From Alkalihalophilus pseudofirmus OF4 (GTDB lineage: Bacteria; Bacillota; Bacilli; Bacillales; Bacillaceae_D): a stretch of DNA of 64,000 nt. The notes below the pieces were generated by a model. The model was not told where the DNA came from, made no database searches, and saw only the letters and a list, made by a program, of their open reading frames with translations. Positions 18,034 to 27,330 of this stretch are shown here, in pieces (position 1 is the first letter of the stretch; every line of letters begins with the position of its first letter). The stretch is taken from NCBI RefSeq assembly GCF_000005825.2, contig NC_013791.2, positions 3,100,001 through 3,164,000 of the forward strand, given 5' to 3'. The translations under genes were made by a program, and so were the position numbers.

Positions 18034-18066
18034 CACAAAAAAACACCGACCTGAATAAGTCGGTGA
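18034..18066 (-). terminator. intrinsic terminator of ytmA
   Basis: CACCGAC/GTCGGTG stem followed by TTTTTTTG on the minus strand, directly after the stop. Confidence 0.88.
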
Positions 18067-18870
18067 TTAACCAAGTCCGTGTTTTCGTTGCGCTTTTAGC
18101 CACTTCCCTGCCTCTGTCAGGATTCTCTGTTGTTCTTTTGCAGGAAAATGATGAGTGTAATCACGGTAATACCAAGCATCAACTTTTTTATTTACCTGAT
18201 TTAGAGCCTGCTCTAGTCTATAAGCATGCTCAATCGATACGTGCTCATCTTTCATCCCGTGGATAATTAAAACAGAAGATTGAAGATCCTGCAGTTGATC
18301 CAGGGGTGTTCGGTCTACATATCTCTCTGGATATTTATTTGGTGTCCCTCCTATCACTCTCTTCATCATCCTTCTTAAATCGACTCGTTCCTCATACGTT
18401 AAAAACATATCCGTCACACCGTTCCAGCTGATAAGAGAAGCAACTTTCTTATTGTTCAGTGCAGTTAAAAGTGCCATGACTCCCCCTCTTGAGAATCCGA
18501 TAAGGTGGATGCTATCGGGGTCAACAGTTGGATGACTGAATAGGATATCACAAGCTGTATGTGCATCTTCTCGATCTTCCCCTGCAAAATCTTCCTGTCC
18601 CTCTCCCCCTTTATTGCCACGATAAAATGGAGCAATGACGACAAATCCTTCGGCTGCCCATTGAATCACCCGCTGAATTCGAACCATCCCAACATTTTTT
18701 ATGCCCCCTCTTAAATAAACAAGTCCCGGAAGCTTCTCACGAGTGAGTGTTTGCGGTTCAGCTAAATATCCCTTTACTTTCAACCCATCACTTATGTATG
18801 TAATTAAATACAATGAAATGTAGGAGTGAGGGGATGGAACTTTTTGTTTATCAATGATCATTTTCATCAT
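18067..18870 (-). CDS. ytmA: alpha/beta hydrolase of the prolyl oligopeptidase type, YtmA
   Basis: 267 residues. Nucleophile elbow GFSRGG with Ser127; likely acid in VLIIHGMKDEHVS and His in DYTHHF. YRGGIKN/YRGNKGGEGQED corresponds to the oxyanion side. Related to acylaminoacyl-peptidase catalytic domains without the beta-propeller, so a cytoplasmic esterase or peptidase. AGAGGTGA precedes the first of two adjacent ATGs. Position after pckA as in B. subtilis. Substrate unknown. Confidence 0.82.
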   Translation of the reverse strand: MMKMIIDKQKVPSPHSYISLYLITYISDGLKVKGYLAEPQTLTREKLPGLVYLRGGIKNVGMVRIQRVIQWAAEGFVVIAPFYRGNKGGEGQEDFAGEDREDAHTACDILFSHPTVDPDSIHLIGFSRGGVMALLTALNNKKVASLISWNGVTDMFLTYEERVDLRRMMKRVIGGTPNKYPERYVDRTPLDQLQDLQSSVLIIHGMKDEHVSIEHAYRLEQALNQVNKKVDAWYYRDYTHHFPAKEQQRILTEAGKWLKAQRKHGLG

Positions 18871-19012
18871 GCCTTCACCTCTTTCATGTCGCCTCTAGCA
18901 TACCAATCCCGCTTTTAAAACACCAATCATCTAGTATGTGATGGGCATACACACATTTATGTTTTCCTACATAAGATATTTCAAGATTCACATGATGAGG
19001 AGTTGACATGCA

Positions 19013-20008
19013 ATGAAACTGAAAAAATGGATATGGCTCCCGTTACTTATCAGTCTGATCCTTATTTCTATTAGCTGTTCATTTGGAAATAGTTCTAATG
19101 AAAAAGTAAGAGTAGCTGAAGTGACCCGGTCTATCTTTTATGCCCCTCTTTATGCCGCAATGGCACAAGGTTATTTTGAAGAAGAAGGAATTGATCTTGA
19201 GTTAACTACTGCTTGGGGCGGAGATAAAACAATGACTGCGTTATTATCTGACGGTGCTGATATTGCACTCGTTGGGGCTGAGACATCGATATATGTCTAT
19301 GCACAAAATGCCTCTGATCCTGTTATTAACTTTGCCGGACTTACCCAAACAGACGGCACATTTCTTGTAGCTAGAGAACCGACTGATGAGTTTCATTGGG
19401 ATGATTTAAAAGGCAGTACGTTCCTCGGTCAACGTAAAGGCGGCATGCCGCAAATGGTAGGCGAGCATGTATTAAGACAGCATGGAATTGACCCTAGGAA
19501 AGACTTAAACTTGCTGCAGCATATCGATTTTGGAAACATCCCGAGTGCTTTTGCTTCTGGTACAGGTGATTATGTTCAATTATTCGAGCCTCAAGCAACG
19601 TTGTTTGAAAATGAAGGATTAGGCCATATTGTTGCCTCATTTGGTGAAGAGTCTGGAGAGGTTCCATACACGGTCTTTATGACAAAAGAAAGTACCCTTA
19701 CGAATAACAACGAAATGATTGAACGCTTTACCCGTGCACTATACAAAGGACAACAATGGGTAAGTGAACAACCTCCTGAAATCATCGCTGCGACCATTGT
19801 AACCTTTTTTGAAGATACGCCGGTTGATGTCGTCACTCAAGTAGTAGAGCGCTATAAGGAACAAGGGTCTTATGCAACGGATCCTTTCTTATCATCAGGT
19901 GCTTGGGACAATTTACAAACGATCATGGATGCATCAGGGGAGCTGCCATTGTATGTTGAATACGAAGAGCTGGTAAACACCCAAATTGCAGAATCGATCG
20001 TAGAGTAA
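19013..20008 (+). CDS. ytlA: NMT1/THI5-type ABC transporter substrate-binding lipoprotein
   Basis: 331 residues. An N-terminal hydrophobic signal ends at a Cys (ISISC), a somewhat weak lipobox. The mature part has the NMT1 pattern: VTRSIFYAPLYAAMAQGYFEEEG, WGGDKTMTALLSDGADIALVG and FEPQATLFE. Such proteins bind sulfonates, pyrimidine thiamine precursors or similar small molecules; substrate is not fixed here. GAGGAG is upstream. First gene of a three-gene operon with ATPase and permease, divergent from ytmA. Confidence 0.85.
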   Translation: MKLKKWIWLPLLISLILISISCSFGNSSNEKVRVAEVTRSIFYAPLYAAMAQGYFEEEGIDLELTTAWGGDKTMTALLSDGADIALVGAETSIYVYAQNASDPVINFAGLTQTDGTFLVAREPTDEFHWDDLKGSTFLGQRKGGMPQMVGEHVLRQHGIDPRKDLNLLQHIDFGNIPSAFASGTGDYVQLFEPQATLFENEGLGHIVASFGEESGEVPYTVFMTKESTLTNNNEMIERFTRALYKGQQWVSEQPPEIIAATIVTFFEDTPVDVVTQVVERYKEQGSYATDPFLSSGAWDNLQTIMDASGELPLYVEYEELVNTQIAESIVE

Positions 20009-20021
20009 GGTGGTTAGACCG

Positions 20022-20798
20022 ATGGGAAATTTACGTGTAGATGATGTCTCACTCACTTATTTATCCAAGAGTGATGCCACTAAAGCTCTTGTCGACATTC
20101 ACTTTTCAGTTGAGAATGGAGAATTCATCTCCATTCTCGGCCCAAGCGGCTGCGGGAAAACCACTCTCTTATCCCTTGTAGCAGGAATCCTTAAGCCCAC
20201 TTCAGGAACCGTAACACTAGACGGGATTCCTACCTCAAGTAAGCAGGCGAATATCGGCTACATGCTTCAACAAGATTATTTGTTTCCTTGGCTGTCAATT
20301 GAGTCCAATATTAAGCTTGGTCAAAAAATTTTAAGAATGGATACGCCGCAGTCTAAGGATTCAGCTCTCTCGTTATTAGAGAAAGTGGGGCTTCTTGATA
20401 AGCTGACACACTACCCCTCCCAGCTCTCAGGAGGAATGAGACAGCGCGTGGCACTTGTGAGAATGATGGCTACAAATCCTTCTCTTCTGCTTTTAGATGA
20501 ACCATTCTCTGCTCTTGATTATCAAACAAAATTAAAGCTGGAAGATTTAGTAGCCACGATTTTAAAAGAAGAACAAAAGACAGCGATTCTTGTCACCCAT
20601 GATATCGGTGAAGCCATTGCGATGTCTGACCGTGTGATTTTATTATCTGCCAGACCAGGCCGGATCGCTAAAATCTTTGACATTCCAAAGGAAATCAGAG
20701 GCGTTCTTCCATTTGAAGCAAGACAGCTTTCTTCCTATACAGAGCTTTTTAATGAAATATGGAAGGAGCTGGAGAGTCTTGAAACAAACAAAGGATGA
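20022..20798 (+). CDS. ytlC: ABC transporter ATPase (nitrate/sulfonate/taurine/HMP type)
   Basis: 258 residues. Walker [11 protein letters not shown]-loop [10 protein letters not shown], signature LSGGMRQR, Walker [12 protein letters not shown] and switch His LVTHD are intact. AAGGTGG is 8 nt before the ATG at 20022. The preceding gene ends 13 bp upstream, and the permease start lies within this gene's 3' end. Confidence 0.92.
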   Translation: MGNLRVDDVSLTYLSKSDATKALVDIHFSVENGEFISILGPSGCGKTTLLSLVAGILKPTSGTVTLDGIPTSSKQANIGYMLQQDYLFPWLSIESNIKLGQKILRMDTPQSKDSALSLLEKVGLLDKLTHYPSQLSGGMRQRVALVRMMATNPSLLLLDEPFSALDYQTKLKLEDLVATILKEEQKTAILVTHDIGEAIAMSDRVILLSARPGRIAKIFDIPKEIRGVLPFEARQLSSYTELFNEIWKELESLETNKG

Positions 20799-21594
20799 TT
20801 TAAGTCAAGCTGATTTGCACCAAACGTATCTGCGCTCCTTAAAGAAGGAAAAACGAAATGTACTATTTGTTCAATTAATCATCCTGATGTCATTTATCGG
20901 CATATGGGAAATTTCTGCGAGAAATGGCTGGATCGACCAACTATTGTTCAGCATGCCCTCTCGAATTTTCAACCTTTTAGTCACCCGAATAACGGATGGA
21001 ACTCTGATCACACATACCTCAGTCACTTTATTTGAAACGGTGCTTGGATTTATTATAGGAACACTAGCCGGAACGATCTTAGCAGCTGTCTTATGGTGGT
21101 CCCCTTTTACTTCTAAGGTGCTTGACCCTTATTTAGTCATTTTAAATTCAATGCCCAAAGTGGCGCTTGGGCCCATTTTAATTGTGGGGCTTGGACCAGG
21201 CTTCACTTCAATTATCGCCATGGGGGCGTTAATTTCTGTTATTATTACCACGATGGTCGTCTACACAGCATTTAAAGAAGTGGATGCTAATTATATTAAA
21301 GTGATGCAAACATTCCAGGCTTCTAAGAGGCAGACCTTCCAATCAGTCATATTGCCTGCTTGTGTTCCAACAATTATCTCAACCTTAAAGGTCAATGTAG
21401 GACTTAGCTGGGTGGGAGTCATTGTTGGTGAATTTTTAGTCTCAAAGCAAGGACTTGGCTATCTTATCATTTACGGCTTCCAAGTGTTTAATTTCACACT
21501 TGTCCTAATGAGCTTGTTTGTTATCGCTATACTTGCAACCATTATGTATAAAGCAGTTGAATGGCTTGAGACAAAGCTTGTCAAACATTTCTAG
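20779..21594 (+). CDS. ytlD: ABC transporter permease (SsuC/TauC type)
   Basis: 271 residues with about six membrane segments. The cytoplasmic coupling loop [20 protein letters not shown]...[19 protein letters not shown] is the binding-protein-dependent permease signature. The TTG at 20779 is the likely start: AAGGAG is 10 nt upstream and it overlaps the ATPase gene by 20 nt. A longer frame would lie almost wholly inside the ATPase gene. Operon ends at the terminator near 21.6 kb. Confidence 0.88.
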   Translation: MKQTKDDLSQADLHQTYLRSLKKEKRNVLFVQLIILMSFIGIWEISARNGWIDQLLFSMPSRIFNLLVTRITDGTLITHTSVTLFETVLGFIIGTLAGTILAAVLWWSPFTSKVLDPYLVILNSMPKVALGPILIVGLGPGFTSIIAMGALISVIITTMVVYTAFKEVDANYIKVMQTFQASKRQTFQSVILPACVPTIISTLKVNVGLSWVGVIVGEFLVSKQGLGYLIIYGFQVFNFTLVLMSLFVIAILATIMYKAVEWLETKLVKHF

Positions 21595-21596
21595 CC

Positions 21597-21635
21597 CAAA
21601 AAGAGCAGCTCATTTCAGGAGCTGCTCTTTTCTTA
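21597..21635. terminator. bidirectional terminator
   Basis: AAAAAGAGCAGCTC/GAGCTGCTCTTTT stem with T runs on both strands. It serves the ABC operon (+) and ytkD (-), and overlaps the ytkD 3' end. Confidence 0.88.
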
Positions 21636-22089
21636 AATAGTCTAAGCAATAGGTTAACACGTCATCTTTCATTACAAAACTAAAGCGTGAATCCTCTCTG
21701 ATTGTATCAGGCAGAGCGTCAAGGCAAACTGGCCCATTTGTCTCATAGTAACAATCTTTTTCTTGCAAAGTTGATATCACTGCAAAGTAAATATTCTTAT
21801 GAATACGCTCTTCCTCTGCGGCTACTTCATATTGCCCAAGCCATGTTATCGAATGAATCAGAGCACCAGTCTCTTCAAGTACTTCTCTATGCGCAGCTTC
21901 TAATGGGGTTTCCCCGTACTCAACCTTGCCGCCAGGAAACTCCAGACCTCTCTTTTGATGTGTCGTTAGAAGCCACTGATAACGATATTTACAGATGACC
22001 CACACATGTTTAGGGTCATTTGAGAACGGTTCTTCCCCCTTTAACACTAGACGAACCGTATTCCCATTTTGATCAGTAAATTGCCGCAT
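21610..22089 (-). CDS. ytkD: NUDIX hydrolase YtkD (8-oxo-dGTP diphosphatase type)
   Basis: 159 residues. A complete Nudix box, G54-x5-E60-x7-RE-x2-EE-x-G, is visible. B. subtilis YtkD sanitises 8-oxo-dGTP and related nucleotides. Neighbour order (ABC importer then ytkD) matches B. subtilis. The gene is convergent with the ABC operon. Confidence 0.88.
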   Translation of the reverse strand: MRQFTDQNGNTVRLVLKGEEPFSNDPKHVWVICKYRYQWLLTTHQKRGLEFPGGKVEYGETPLEAAHREVLEETGALIHSITWLGQYEVAAEEERIHKNIYFAVISTLQEKDCYYETNGPVCLDALPDTIREDSRFSFVMKDDVLTYCLDYLRKEQLLK

Positions 22090-22160
22090 TCAGGCGTCCC
22101 CATCCTTCCCCATCTATCTACTTAGAAGTATACGTTGTTTCATACAACAATCCAACCGAT

Positions 22161-23369
22161 TTACCATGTTGGATCGCTGCCTTTATCAGGTCGTATAAAG
22201 CAAATGGCAATGATAATGGCTGCCGCTCCAACGCCTGCTTGGATTAGAAAGAGAAGAGAATGGGTCGTATTCATTAATATTGCAAAAACAGGGGGACCTG
22301 CTGCTACACCAACAAAGCGCATACTTGAATATAAAGAAGTAACAGACCCTCTTTGTTCCATCTGTATTCCTTCGGTTACCAATGCATCCAGACTAGGCAG
22401 AGCAATTCCAATTCCAATCCCGCTGCTGAGTAAGGCCGTTAGTAAAAAGTAGATGTCATCTGAAAAGGACAGTGCAAGCATTGAAATAGTTAATAAACTT
22501 ACCCCAGTTAATGTCATTCGTTTCATCAGCCATTTTTCTTGCCCGATGATTTTCCCCGCAGATAAAGAAGCTATGCAAAGGGCTGCGAGCGGGATCGCTA
22601 GAATAATCCCTTTTTTCACTCCTTCAATTTGATATTGCTCCTCTAACATGGTAGATAAATAAAACAGAACACCAAATAAAATAAACATACAAATCGCACC
22701 AATCAGAAATACAGCGTATAACCAAGCCCCTTCCCTTTTAAAGATGACTTTTAATGACAGGAAAAATTCTTTTCCAGCTAAAGGGTCCTTTTGCATCGGT
22801 GGAGATTTCACTAGAAAAATGATAAGAGCAATAGAAATGACACAGAAGACGGGAAAGGCTAAAAAAGGCAAGTACCAAAGGAGCGAAGCCAAAAAAGCAC
22901 CGACGATTGGGCTAAGCACTTTTCCAAATGTATTAGACGTCTCAATCACTCCAAGTCCATTGCTGACTTCCTGCTCATCTGTAAATAAATCACCTACAAG
23001 CGGCAGTACGATTGGAGAAGCACCAGCTGCGCCAACCCCTTGCAGCAGTCTGCCAAACATAATCACCCAATACGAGGACTCCATCTGCCACGCCGCAAAG
23101 CCGGCTAGTAAACCTCCTAGTGCTGCAATGATTAGACTTGGGATAATGACACGCTTTCTACCGATTTGGTCGGAGATATACCCCGCTATTGGTATACATA
23201 TAATGGCCACCACCGAATAAACGGTTATTAACAAGCTTGCTTGAAACGAACTTATGGATAATTCACGTTCAATAATAGGCAACACAGGAATAAGCATCGA
23301 ATTCCCTAATGTCATGACAAGGGGAATTGATGCGATCGATAACAAGTCCCATTTTTTCTTATCTTTCAT
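22161..23369 (-). CDS. MFS multidrug-type transporter
   Basis: 402 residues with about 12 membrane segments. Motif A GYISDQIGRKR lies after segment 2. GRLLQGVGAAG and the segment 5 motif PIVGAFLA are typical of the DHA/Bcr-like drug:H+ antiporters. The ATG at 23369 has GAGAGG about 10 nt upstream; an in-frame ATG at 23399 would overlap that site. Substrate unknown. Confidence 0.85.
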   Translation of the reverse strand: MKDKKKWDLLSIASIPLVMTLGNSMLIPVLPIIERELSISSFQASLLITVYSVVAIICIPIAGYISDQIGRKRVIIPSLIIAALGGLLAGFAAWQMESSYWVIMFGRLLQGVGAAGASPIVLPLVGDLFTDEQEVSNGLGVIETSNTFGKVLSPIVGAFLASLLWYLPFLAFPVFCVISIALIIFLVKSPPMQKDPLAGKEFFLSLKVIFKREGAWLYAVFLIGAICMFILFGVLFYLSTMLEEQYQIEGVKKGIILAIPLAALCIASLSAGKIIGQEKWLMKRMTLTGVSLLTISMLALSFSDDIYFLLTALLSSGIGIGIALPSLDALVTEGIQMEQRGSVTSLYSSMRFVGVAAGPPVFAILMNTTHSLLFLIQAGVGAAAIIIAICFIRPDKGSDPTW

Positions 23370-23461
23370 TTCGATTTTTCCTCTCCTTGTCACCATCATC
23401 CAAACGCGTTAAACATTCGGTACTCTTAGTATGGAGAGTTTCTTTTTAACTATGCAGAACC

Positions 23462-23505
23462 AAAAAAAGGCTGATCAAACTACAAATGTTTGACCAGCCT
23501 TTGAT
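23462..23505 (-). terminator. intrinsic terminator
   Basis: AAAGGCTGGTCAAAC/GTTTGATCAGCCTTT stem followed by TTTT on the minus strand, just after the YwpF-like gene. Confidence 0.88.
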
Positions 23506-23510
23506 TGCTC

Positions 23511-24002
23511 TTATTTCAGTTGATAGTTGCCGCTCTCTTTTAATGATGCATACACTTCAGCTAACGTATTTTCTGAGTGAGCTGCTAAGTTTTCTTTACG
23601 GCTTTTGAATTCCTGGACTAACTGCTCACCACTAAGTCCCTCTTCGACCAGGTCCTCAATCACATCTTCAATCACTTCGTCCTTTTGCAGAACTAACTTG
23701 GCTTCTAATAACACACTGATTCCATCCGATAAGTCTGTGATCGTAACAACATTTGTGACCATTGTTGCAGGGTGATTGTTTTTAGACGTAATAATAGCAT
23801 CTACTAGCAAATGGCCGCTTTCTTGTTTGATTTCCTCGAAATAACCTTTAAATGATTCCTCCATGACAGCATCAATATGCCAAGTATGTTCCTCGTTTTC
23901 CATGTTTATAATTAATCCATCTTTTAATGGGACCGCACGCTGCTTAATCGAACCCTCGCTGCCTTCTAATATACATAGTGAGTAAAGCTTAAACGTTTTC
24001 AC
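23511..24002 (-). CDS. YwpF-like protein, function unknown
   Basis: 163 residues starting MKTFKLYSLCI, a start typical of the YwpF family as I recall it. No signal peptide or membrane segment. The middle is a beta-rich stretch ending VSVLLEAKLVLQKDEV, followed by an acidic helical tail (VIEDVIEDLVEEGL, ENTLAEVYASLKES). Monocistronic, with its own terminator. The family assignment is from pattern only. Confidence 0.6.
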   Translation of the reverse strand: MKTFKLYSLCILEGSEGSIKQRAVPLKDGLIINMENEEHTWHIDAVMEESFKGYFEEIKQESGHLLVDAIITSKNNHPATMVTNVVTITDLSDGISVLLEAKLVLQKDEVIEDVIEDLVEEGLSGEQLVQEFKSRKENLAAHSENTLAEVYASLKESGNYQLK

Positions 24003-24580
24003 AAAATCCCCTCCTGTTTCGTGTGTAAGGAAAATATGTACAGTGCTTTTTATTTATTTAAGTATAACACAACTAAAAAAAAGGCTGGGTTAGAACGTAT
24101 CAAAGGAGAGTTGCCGCTCCTGTAATATAATTCTCTTTCCATGGGGAGCTAGTAATTTATGGAGAAATGAAGGGCAAAAATACATCTGGTCTTCTCATAT
24201 TATTTAAATAAAATCACTAAAACATGGGTTATAGCATAGTCACCGCTCCTGAAATATGCTTCGCTTTCCGCGGTGAGCTGCTGAGCTTCCTCGGGCTTTG
24301 GCCCTGTGGGATCTCAGCCCTGCTCTAGGCACCGCAGGAGTCTCCGCAGATTTCATCCGCTAGGTAATTTACTCTTAGTAATATATGAGTTAGATGAAGT
24401 CTCACTCAGTTCAAGTGAACAAACCAAGCCTTCGTTTGCTTAAATCACTGATCAGTTACTTATAATGGGAGCACTATACAACATCCTTCCTACGTTGATT
24501 GGAGCGGAGATCAACAACTACAAAGGACTTTTTTTGCCCTGCTCTTCGTTCGCATACTGCGGCAGGCATAGATCTTTTTA
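24003..24580. repeat. gene-free gap holding two degenerate copies of a dispersed palindromic repeat
   Basis: Copy 1 (about 24109-24160) reads GCCGCTCCTGTAATATAATT then a degraded CTCTTTCC core. Copy 2 (about 24240-24365) reads CACCGCTCCTGAAATATGCT then CGCTTTCCGCGG (24262-24273), a CCTCGGGC...GCCCTG section and ACCGCAGGAGTCTCCGCAG. Both match the right-hand end of the repeat at 42928-43078. No gene is seen. Confidence 0.75.
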
Positions 24581-25936
24581 TTAAGTTTGCAGCACCTTAC
24601 TCGTTGTTTCTTTTATCGCTTGTTCCATAATGGAAATCATCGCATCGAGGTCCTCGTAGCTGCTTGCATAAGGAGGCATAAATACAATGGTATCGCCTAG
24701 TGGACGTGATAACATGCCGAGCTTCCTCATTTCAAGAGTTGTCTGATAACCAATGCGTTCAACCCATGGAAAAGGCTGCTTCGTCTCTTTATCAAGTACA
24801 AGTTCAATCCCCACCATTAAGCCAAGCTGTCTAATATCTCCCACATGCGGCAAGGCTTTTAATGCCTCCAGCTTTTCTTTGACAAATGCCGTTTTCCTCT
24901 CAACATCTTCCATTACGTTTTCTTTCTCAAAAATATCTAAGTTTGCAAGAGCAGCAGCACACCCCAGTTGATTTCCTGTATAGGAATGCCCGTGAAAGAA
25001 CGTTTTCAGCTCAGCATAATCTGCATAAAAGGCTTTATAAATTTCTTCGGTTGTTAACGTGGCTGCAATAGGCAGGTAGCCTCCTGTAATTCCTTTAGCT
25101 ACCATCATAATGTCCGGCTCCACTTCTTCATGCTCCACCGCAAACATTTTACCTGTGCGCCCAAATCCTGTTGCCACTTCATCGACAATTAATAAGACGT
25201 CGTGTTTCTTGCAAAGGTTCTTTACCCCTTTTAAATACCCATTAGGCATCACATGCATTCCGCCTGCACCTTGGACCATACCTTCCATTATAACAGCGGC
25301 AATCTCCTTGCCTTTTTCACTTAACATCGTCTCAAGTTCAGCCAGCGCTTGATCCCTAACGTCAACCGGGTCCGGCAGCTCATTGCGATAAACCGTCGGA
25401 AACGGCACTTTATAGCTGTCAAACATTAACGGCTTGTATGTAGTATGAAAAATGTCTACTGCCCCAACGCTAATTGCCCCAACTGTGTCACCATGGTAGC
25501 CATTGGTCACTGTCACAAATTTCGTTTTATCTTGATATCCTTTATTTCTCCAATATTGAAAGGCAATCTTCAACCCTATTTCAACAGCTTCTGCCCCGCT
25601 GTCTGAGTAAAATACTCTCTTTAATGGAGCAGGAGTTAGATCAATCAATCGTTCAGCGAGTTCAATAGCTGGTCTATTCGCTGCTCCTAAAAGCGTTGTA
25701 TGAGCGACTTTTCCTAGCTGCTCTTTAATCGCATCATCTAGTTCTTTCTTTTTATGGCCGTGGACATTTAACCACAGGGATGAATATCCATCATAATAAC
25801 TTTTGCCCTCTGTATCATATAATCTGACCCCTTCTCCATGTTCAATAACTAACGGGTCTTCTTCATAATCTTTCATTTGAGTAAAAGGCAGCCAAAGCAA
25901 GTCCTTACTTTTTTGAATAAGCATATCTTTTTCCAT
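24581..25936 (-). CDS. bioK: 8-amino-7-oxononanoate aminotransferase (BioA/BioK type)
   Basis: PLP-dependent class III aminotransferase making 7,8-diaminononanoate in biotin synthesis. 451 residues. [33 protein letters not shown] and the PLP lysine in [10 protein letters not shown] are present. The N-terminus [17 protein letters not shown] and other blocks follow B. subtilis BioK, which uses lysine rather than SAM as amino donor, so bioK is preferred. The ATG at 25936 has GAGGTG 7 nt upstream and overlaps bioD by 32 nt. Confidence 0.88.
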   Translation of the reverse strand: MEKDMLIQKSKDLLWLPFTQMKDYEEDPLVIEHGEGVRLYDTEGKSYYDGYSSLWLNVHGHKKKELDDAIKEQLGKVAHTTLLGAANRPAIELAERLIDLTPAPLKRVFYSDSGAEAVEIGLKIAFQYWRNKGYQDKTKFVTVTNGYHGDTVGAISVGAVDIFHTTYKPLMFDSYKVPFPTVYRNELPDPVDVRDQALAELETMLSEKGKEIAAVIMEGMVQGAGGMHVMPNGYLKGVKNLCKKHDVLLIVDEVATGFGRTGKMFAVEHEEVEPDIMMVAKGITGGYLPIAATLTTEEIYKAFYADYAELKTFFHGHSYTGNQLGCAAALANLDIFEKENVMEDVERKTAFVKEKLEALKALPHVGDIRQLGLMVGIELVLDKETKQPFPWVERIGYQTTLEMRKLGMLSRPLGDTIVFMPPYASSYEDLDAMISIMEQAIKETTSKVLQT

Positions 25937-26627
25937 TTTTATGCACCTCACAAGCTTGTAGTAATCTTTCATTTAAAACGGAATCGGCCATTTGTTGCAG
26001 CTCTTCTATTAGCGCGGTTGGCTCAAAGACTGGCAGCTTTACAATAATTGATGTGTCATTCATTTCTTCAAGCATTCGTTTATTGTCTTCTTCGATCGGA
26101 TCAAACTTATTGCCGCATTCATTCAAGATGATTCCATTAACTTTAATTCCTTTGCTTCTCGCATAATAAATGGTCAAGGCCGTATGATTTAAGACTCCTA
26201 CTTTTGATTTAGCTACCACGAGCACTGGAAAGCCTATTTGCTGAATAAGCGTGGTCATCGTCGTACCATCAGATGATAACGGGACAACCAGTCCTCCCGC
26301 CCCTTCAACAACGACTAGATCATACTCTTTTTCTAACTGTCTTATTTGAATAATTATCTGTTCAATACCAATTGCTGAATTTTCGAGTTCAGCTGCTAAA
26401 TGAGGTGAACAAGGCACCTTATATGTATATGTAGTCTGTGCTGCCGCAGCATGTCCTGCCACTTGTTTATAGAACTCCATGTCCGCTTGGTCGGTTTCGA
26501 TTCCCGTCTGTACAGGTTTGTAAGCCACTGCATTAATGCCAGCTTGTCTCAATGCACGTACTACATAAGCACATGCTACTGTTTTTCCTACGTCTGTATC
26601 ATTTCCCGTAATAAATATTCCTGCCAA
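25905..26627 (-). CDS. bioD: dethiobiotin synthetase
   Basis: 240 residues. P-loop GNDTDVGKT at the N-terminus, KPVQTG and [12 protein letters not shown] are the family marks. Carboxylates diaminononanoate to dethiobiotin with ATP. The start is a TTG at 26627 with GAGGAGGGG at 6 nt; the upstream ATG would read through this site. Operon bioD-bioK under the BirA operator. bioB, bioF and bioI are not in this window. Confidence 0.93.
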   Translation of the reverse strand: MAGIFITGNDTDVGKTVACAYVVRALRQAGINAVAYKPVQTGIETDQADMEFYKQVAGHAAAAQTTYTYKVPCSPHLAAELENSAIGIEQIIIQIRQLEKEYDLVVVEGAGGLVVPLSSDGTTMTTLIQQIGFPVLVVAKSKVGVLNHTALTIYYARSKGIKVNGIILNECGNKFDPIEEDNKRMLEEMNDTSIIVKLPVFEPTALIEELQQMADSVLNERLLQACEVHKNGKRYAYSKK

Positions 26628-26703
26628 TCTGATCCCCTCCTCGCAGCTTACTTTTCTAAAAATTAACATTGTTATAACTGCTTTTCAATAGAATCGAGCA
26701 AAT

Positions 26704-26734
26704 TTGTTAACTTTTTTTATATCTAGGTTAACAA
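26704..26734 (-). promoter_or_regulatory. BirA operator of the bio operon
   Basis: TTGTTAAC, 15 bp, GTTAACAA: a perfect 8-bp inverted repeat matching the BirA box. It lies 77 bp before the bioD start, with an AT-rich ATATAAAA inside that could be the -10. BirA with biotinyl-AMP should repress the operon here. Confidence 0.93.
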
Positions 26735-26740
26735 TAATGA

Positions 26741-26774
26741 TAAAAAGAAACTTTCTGCCAAAAGGCAGAAAGTC
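26741..26774 (-). terminator. intrinsic terminator
   Basis: ACTTTCTGCC/GGCAGAAAGT perfect stem followed by TTCTTTTTATC on the minus strand. It insulates the bio promoter from the gene upstream. Confidence 0.9.
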
Positions 26775-26801
26775 ATATGTGTAGGGTATCGTCACCATTA
26801 A

Positions 26802-26948
26802 TTATGAGGTTTTTATTTGCTGATAAACGGATTCAAATTGCTTATCTTTCACCCAGTTCAAGAGTTCTACCTCTTTTTCAGTCAATTCTCTACCAAGCTT
26901 ACATTTACATTCTACTAAGAGCTCTTCATACCATTCTTCAAGTGCCAT
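26802..26948 (-). CDS. 48-residue acidic small protein, function unknown
   Basis: MALEEWYEELLVECKCKLGR... with a helical, charged composition and a C-x-C pair. AAAAGGAG lies 10 nt before the ATG at 26948, and a strong terminator follows. A longer in-frame start at 27032 has no ribosome-binding site. Probably monocistronic. No family recognised. Confidence 0.65.
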   Translation of the reverse strand: MALEEWYEELLVECKCKLGRELTEKEVELLNWVKDKQFESVYQQIKTS

Positions 26949-27108
26949 GTGTAAATGTCTCCTTTTCGAAAAACTCCAATAAAAGGTGAAGGCTTGACCT
27001 AATATTGTGTAACATAACCCTAGTCTATTCATCTAGATTCCATATTATGTTCTACATATAATTCATTCTATCTGAATATTGCAAATCCTGCACTAATTAA
27101 TTTGAAAT

Positions 27109-27270
27109 TCAACTTATTTTCGTTGTTTTTTTCGAAGGAGGAGACACAAATTGCTCAAGTTCCCTGGTCTGTAATTCTTGGTAAAGAAGCTCTAAAAATT
27201 CAAGATCTAACTCTAGCTCTATTGCTTTTAAATAAGCATCAATAAGAATATCATTACGAATCTGTTCCAT
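27109..27270 (-). CDS. sda: Sda-like sporulation histidine kinase inhibitor
   Basis: 53 residues. The block DILIDAYLKAIELELDLEFL followed by ELLYQELQTRELEQFVS aligns along its length with B. subtilis Sda, a helical hairpin that blocks KinA and delays sporulation when replication is disturbed. A PPSKKTTK tail extends beyond it. TAAGG is close to the ATG and GAGAGG is further up. No DnaA boxes were seen directly upstream, unlike B. subtilis sda, so this could be a paralogue under other control. Confidence 0.82.
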   Translation of the reverse strand: MEQIRNDILIDAYLKAIELELDLEFLELLYQELQTRELEQFVSPPSKKTTKIS

Positions 27271-27330
27271 TTTACCTTAGCAACCTCTCTTCATTCTATT
27301 ATAAGCAACCGGACTGGTTGTCTTCCATTC

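Noticed and set aside
18871-19012. TPP riboswitch before the NMT1-type importer
   Set aside because: No CTGAGA...ACCTGA-type thi-box blocks are present in the upstream gap.
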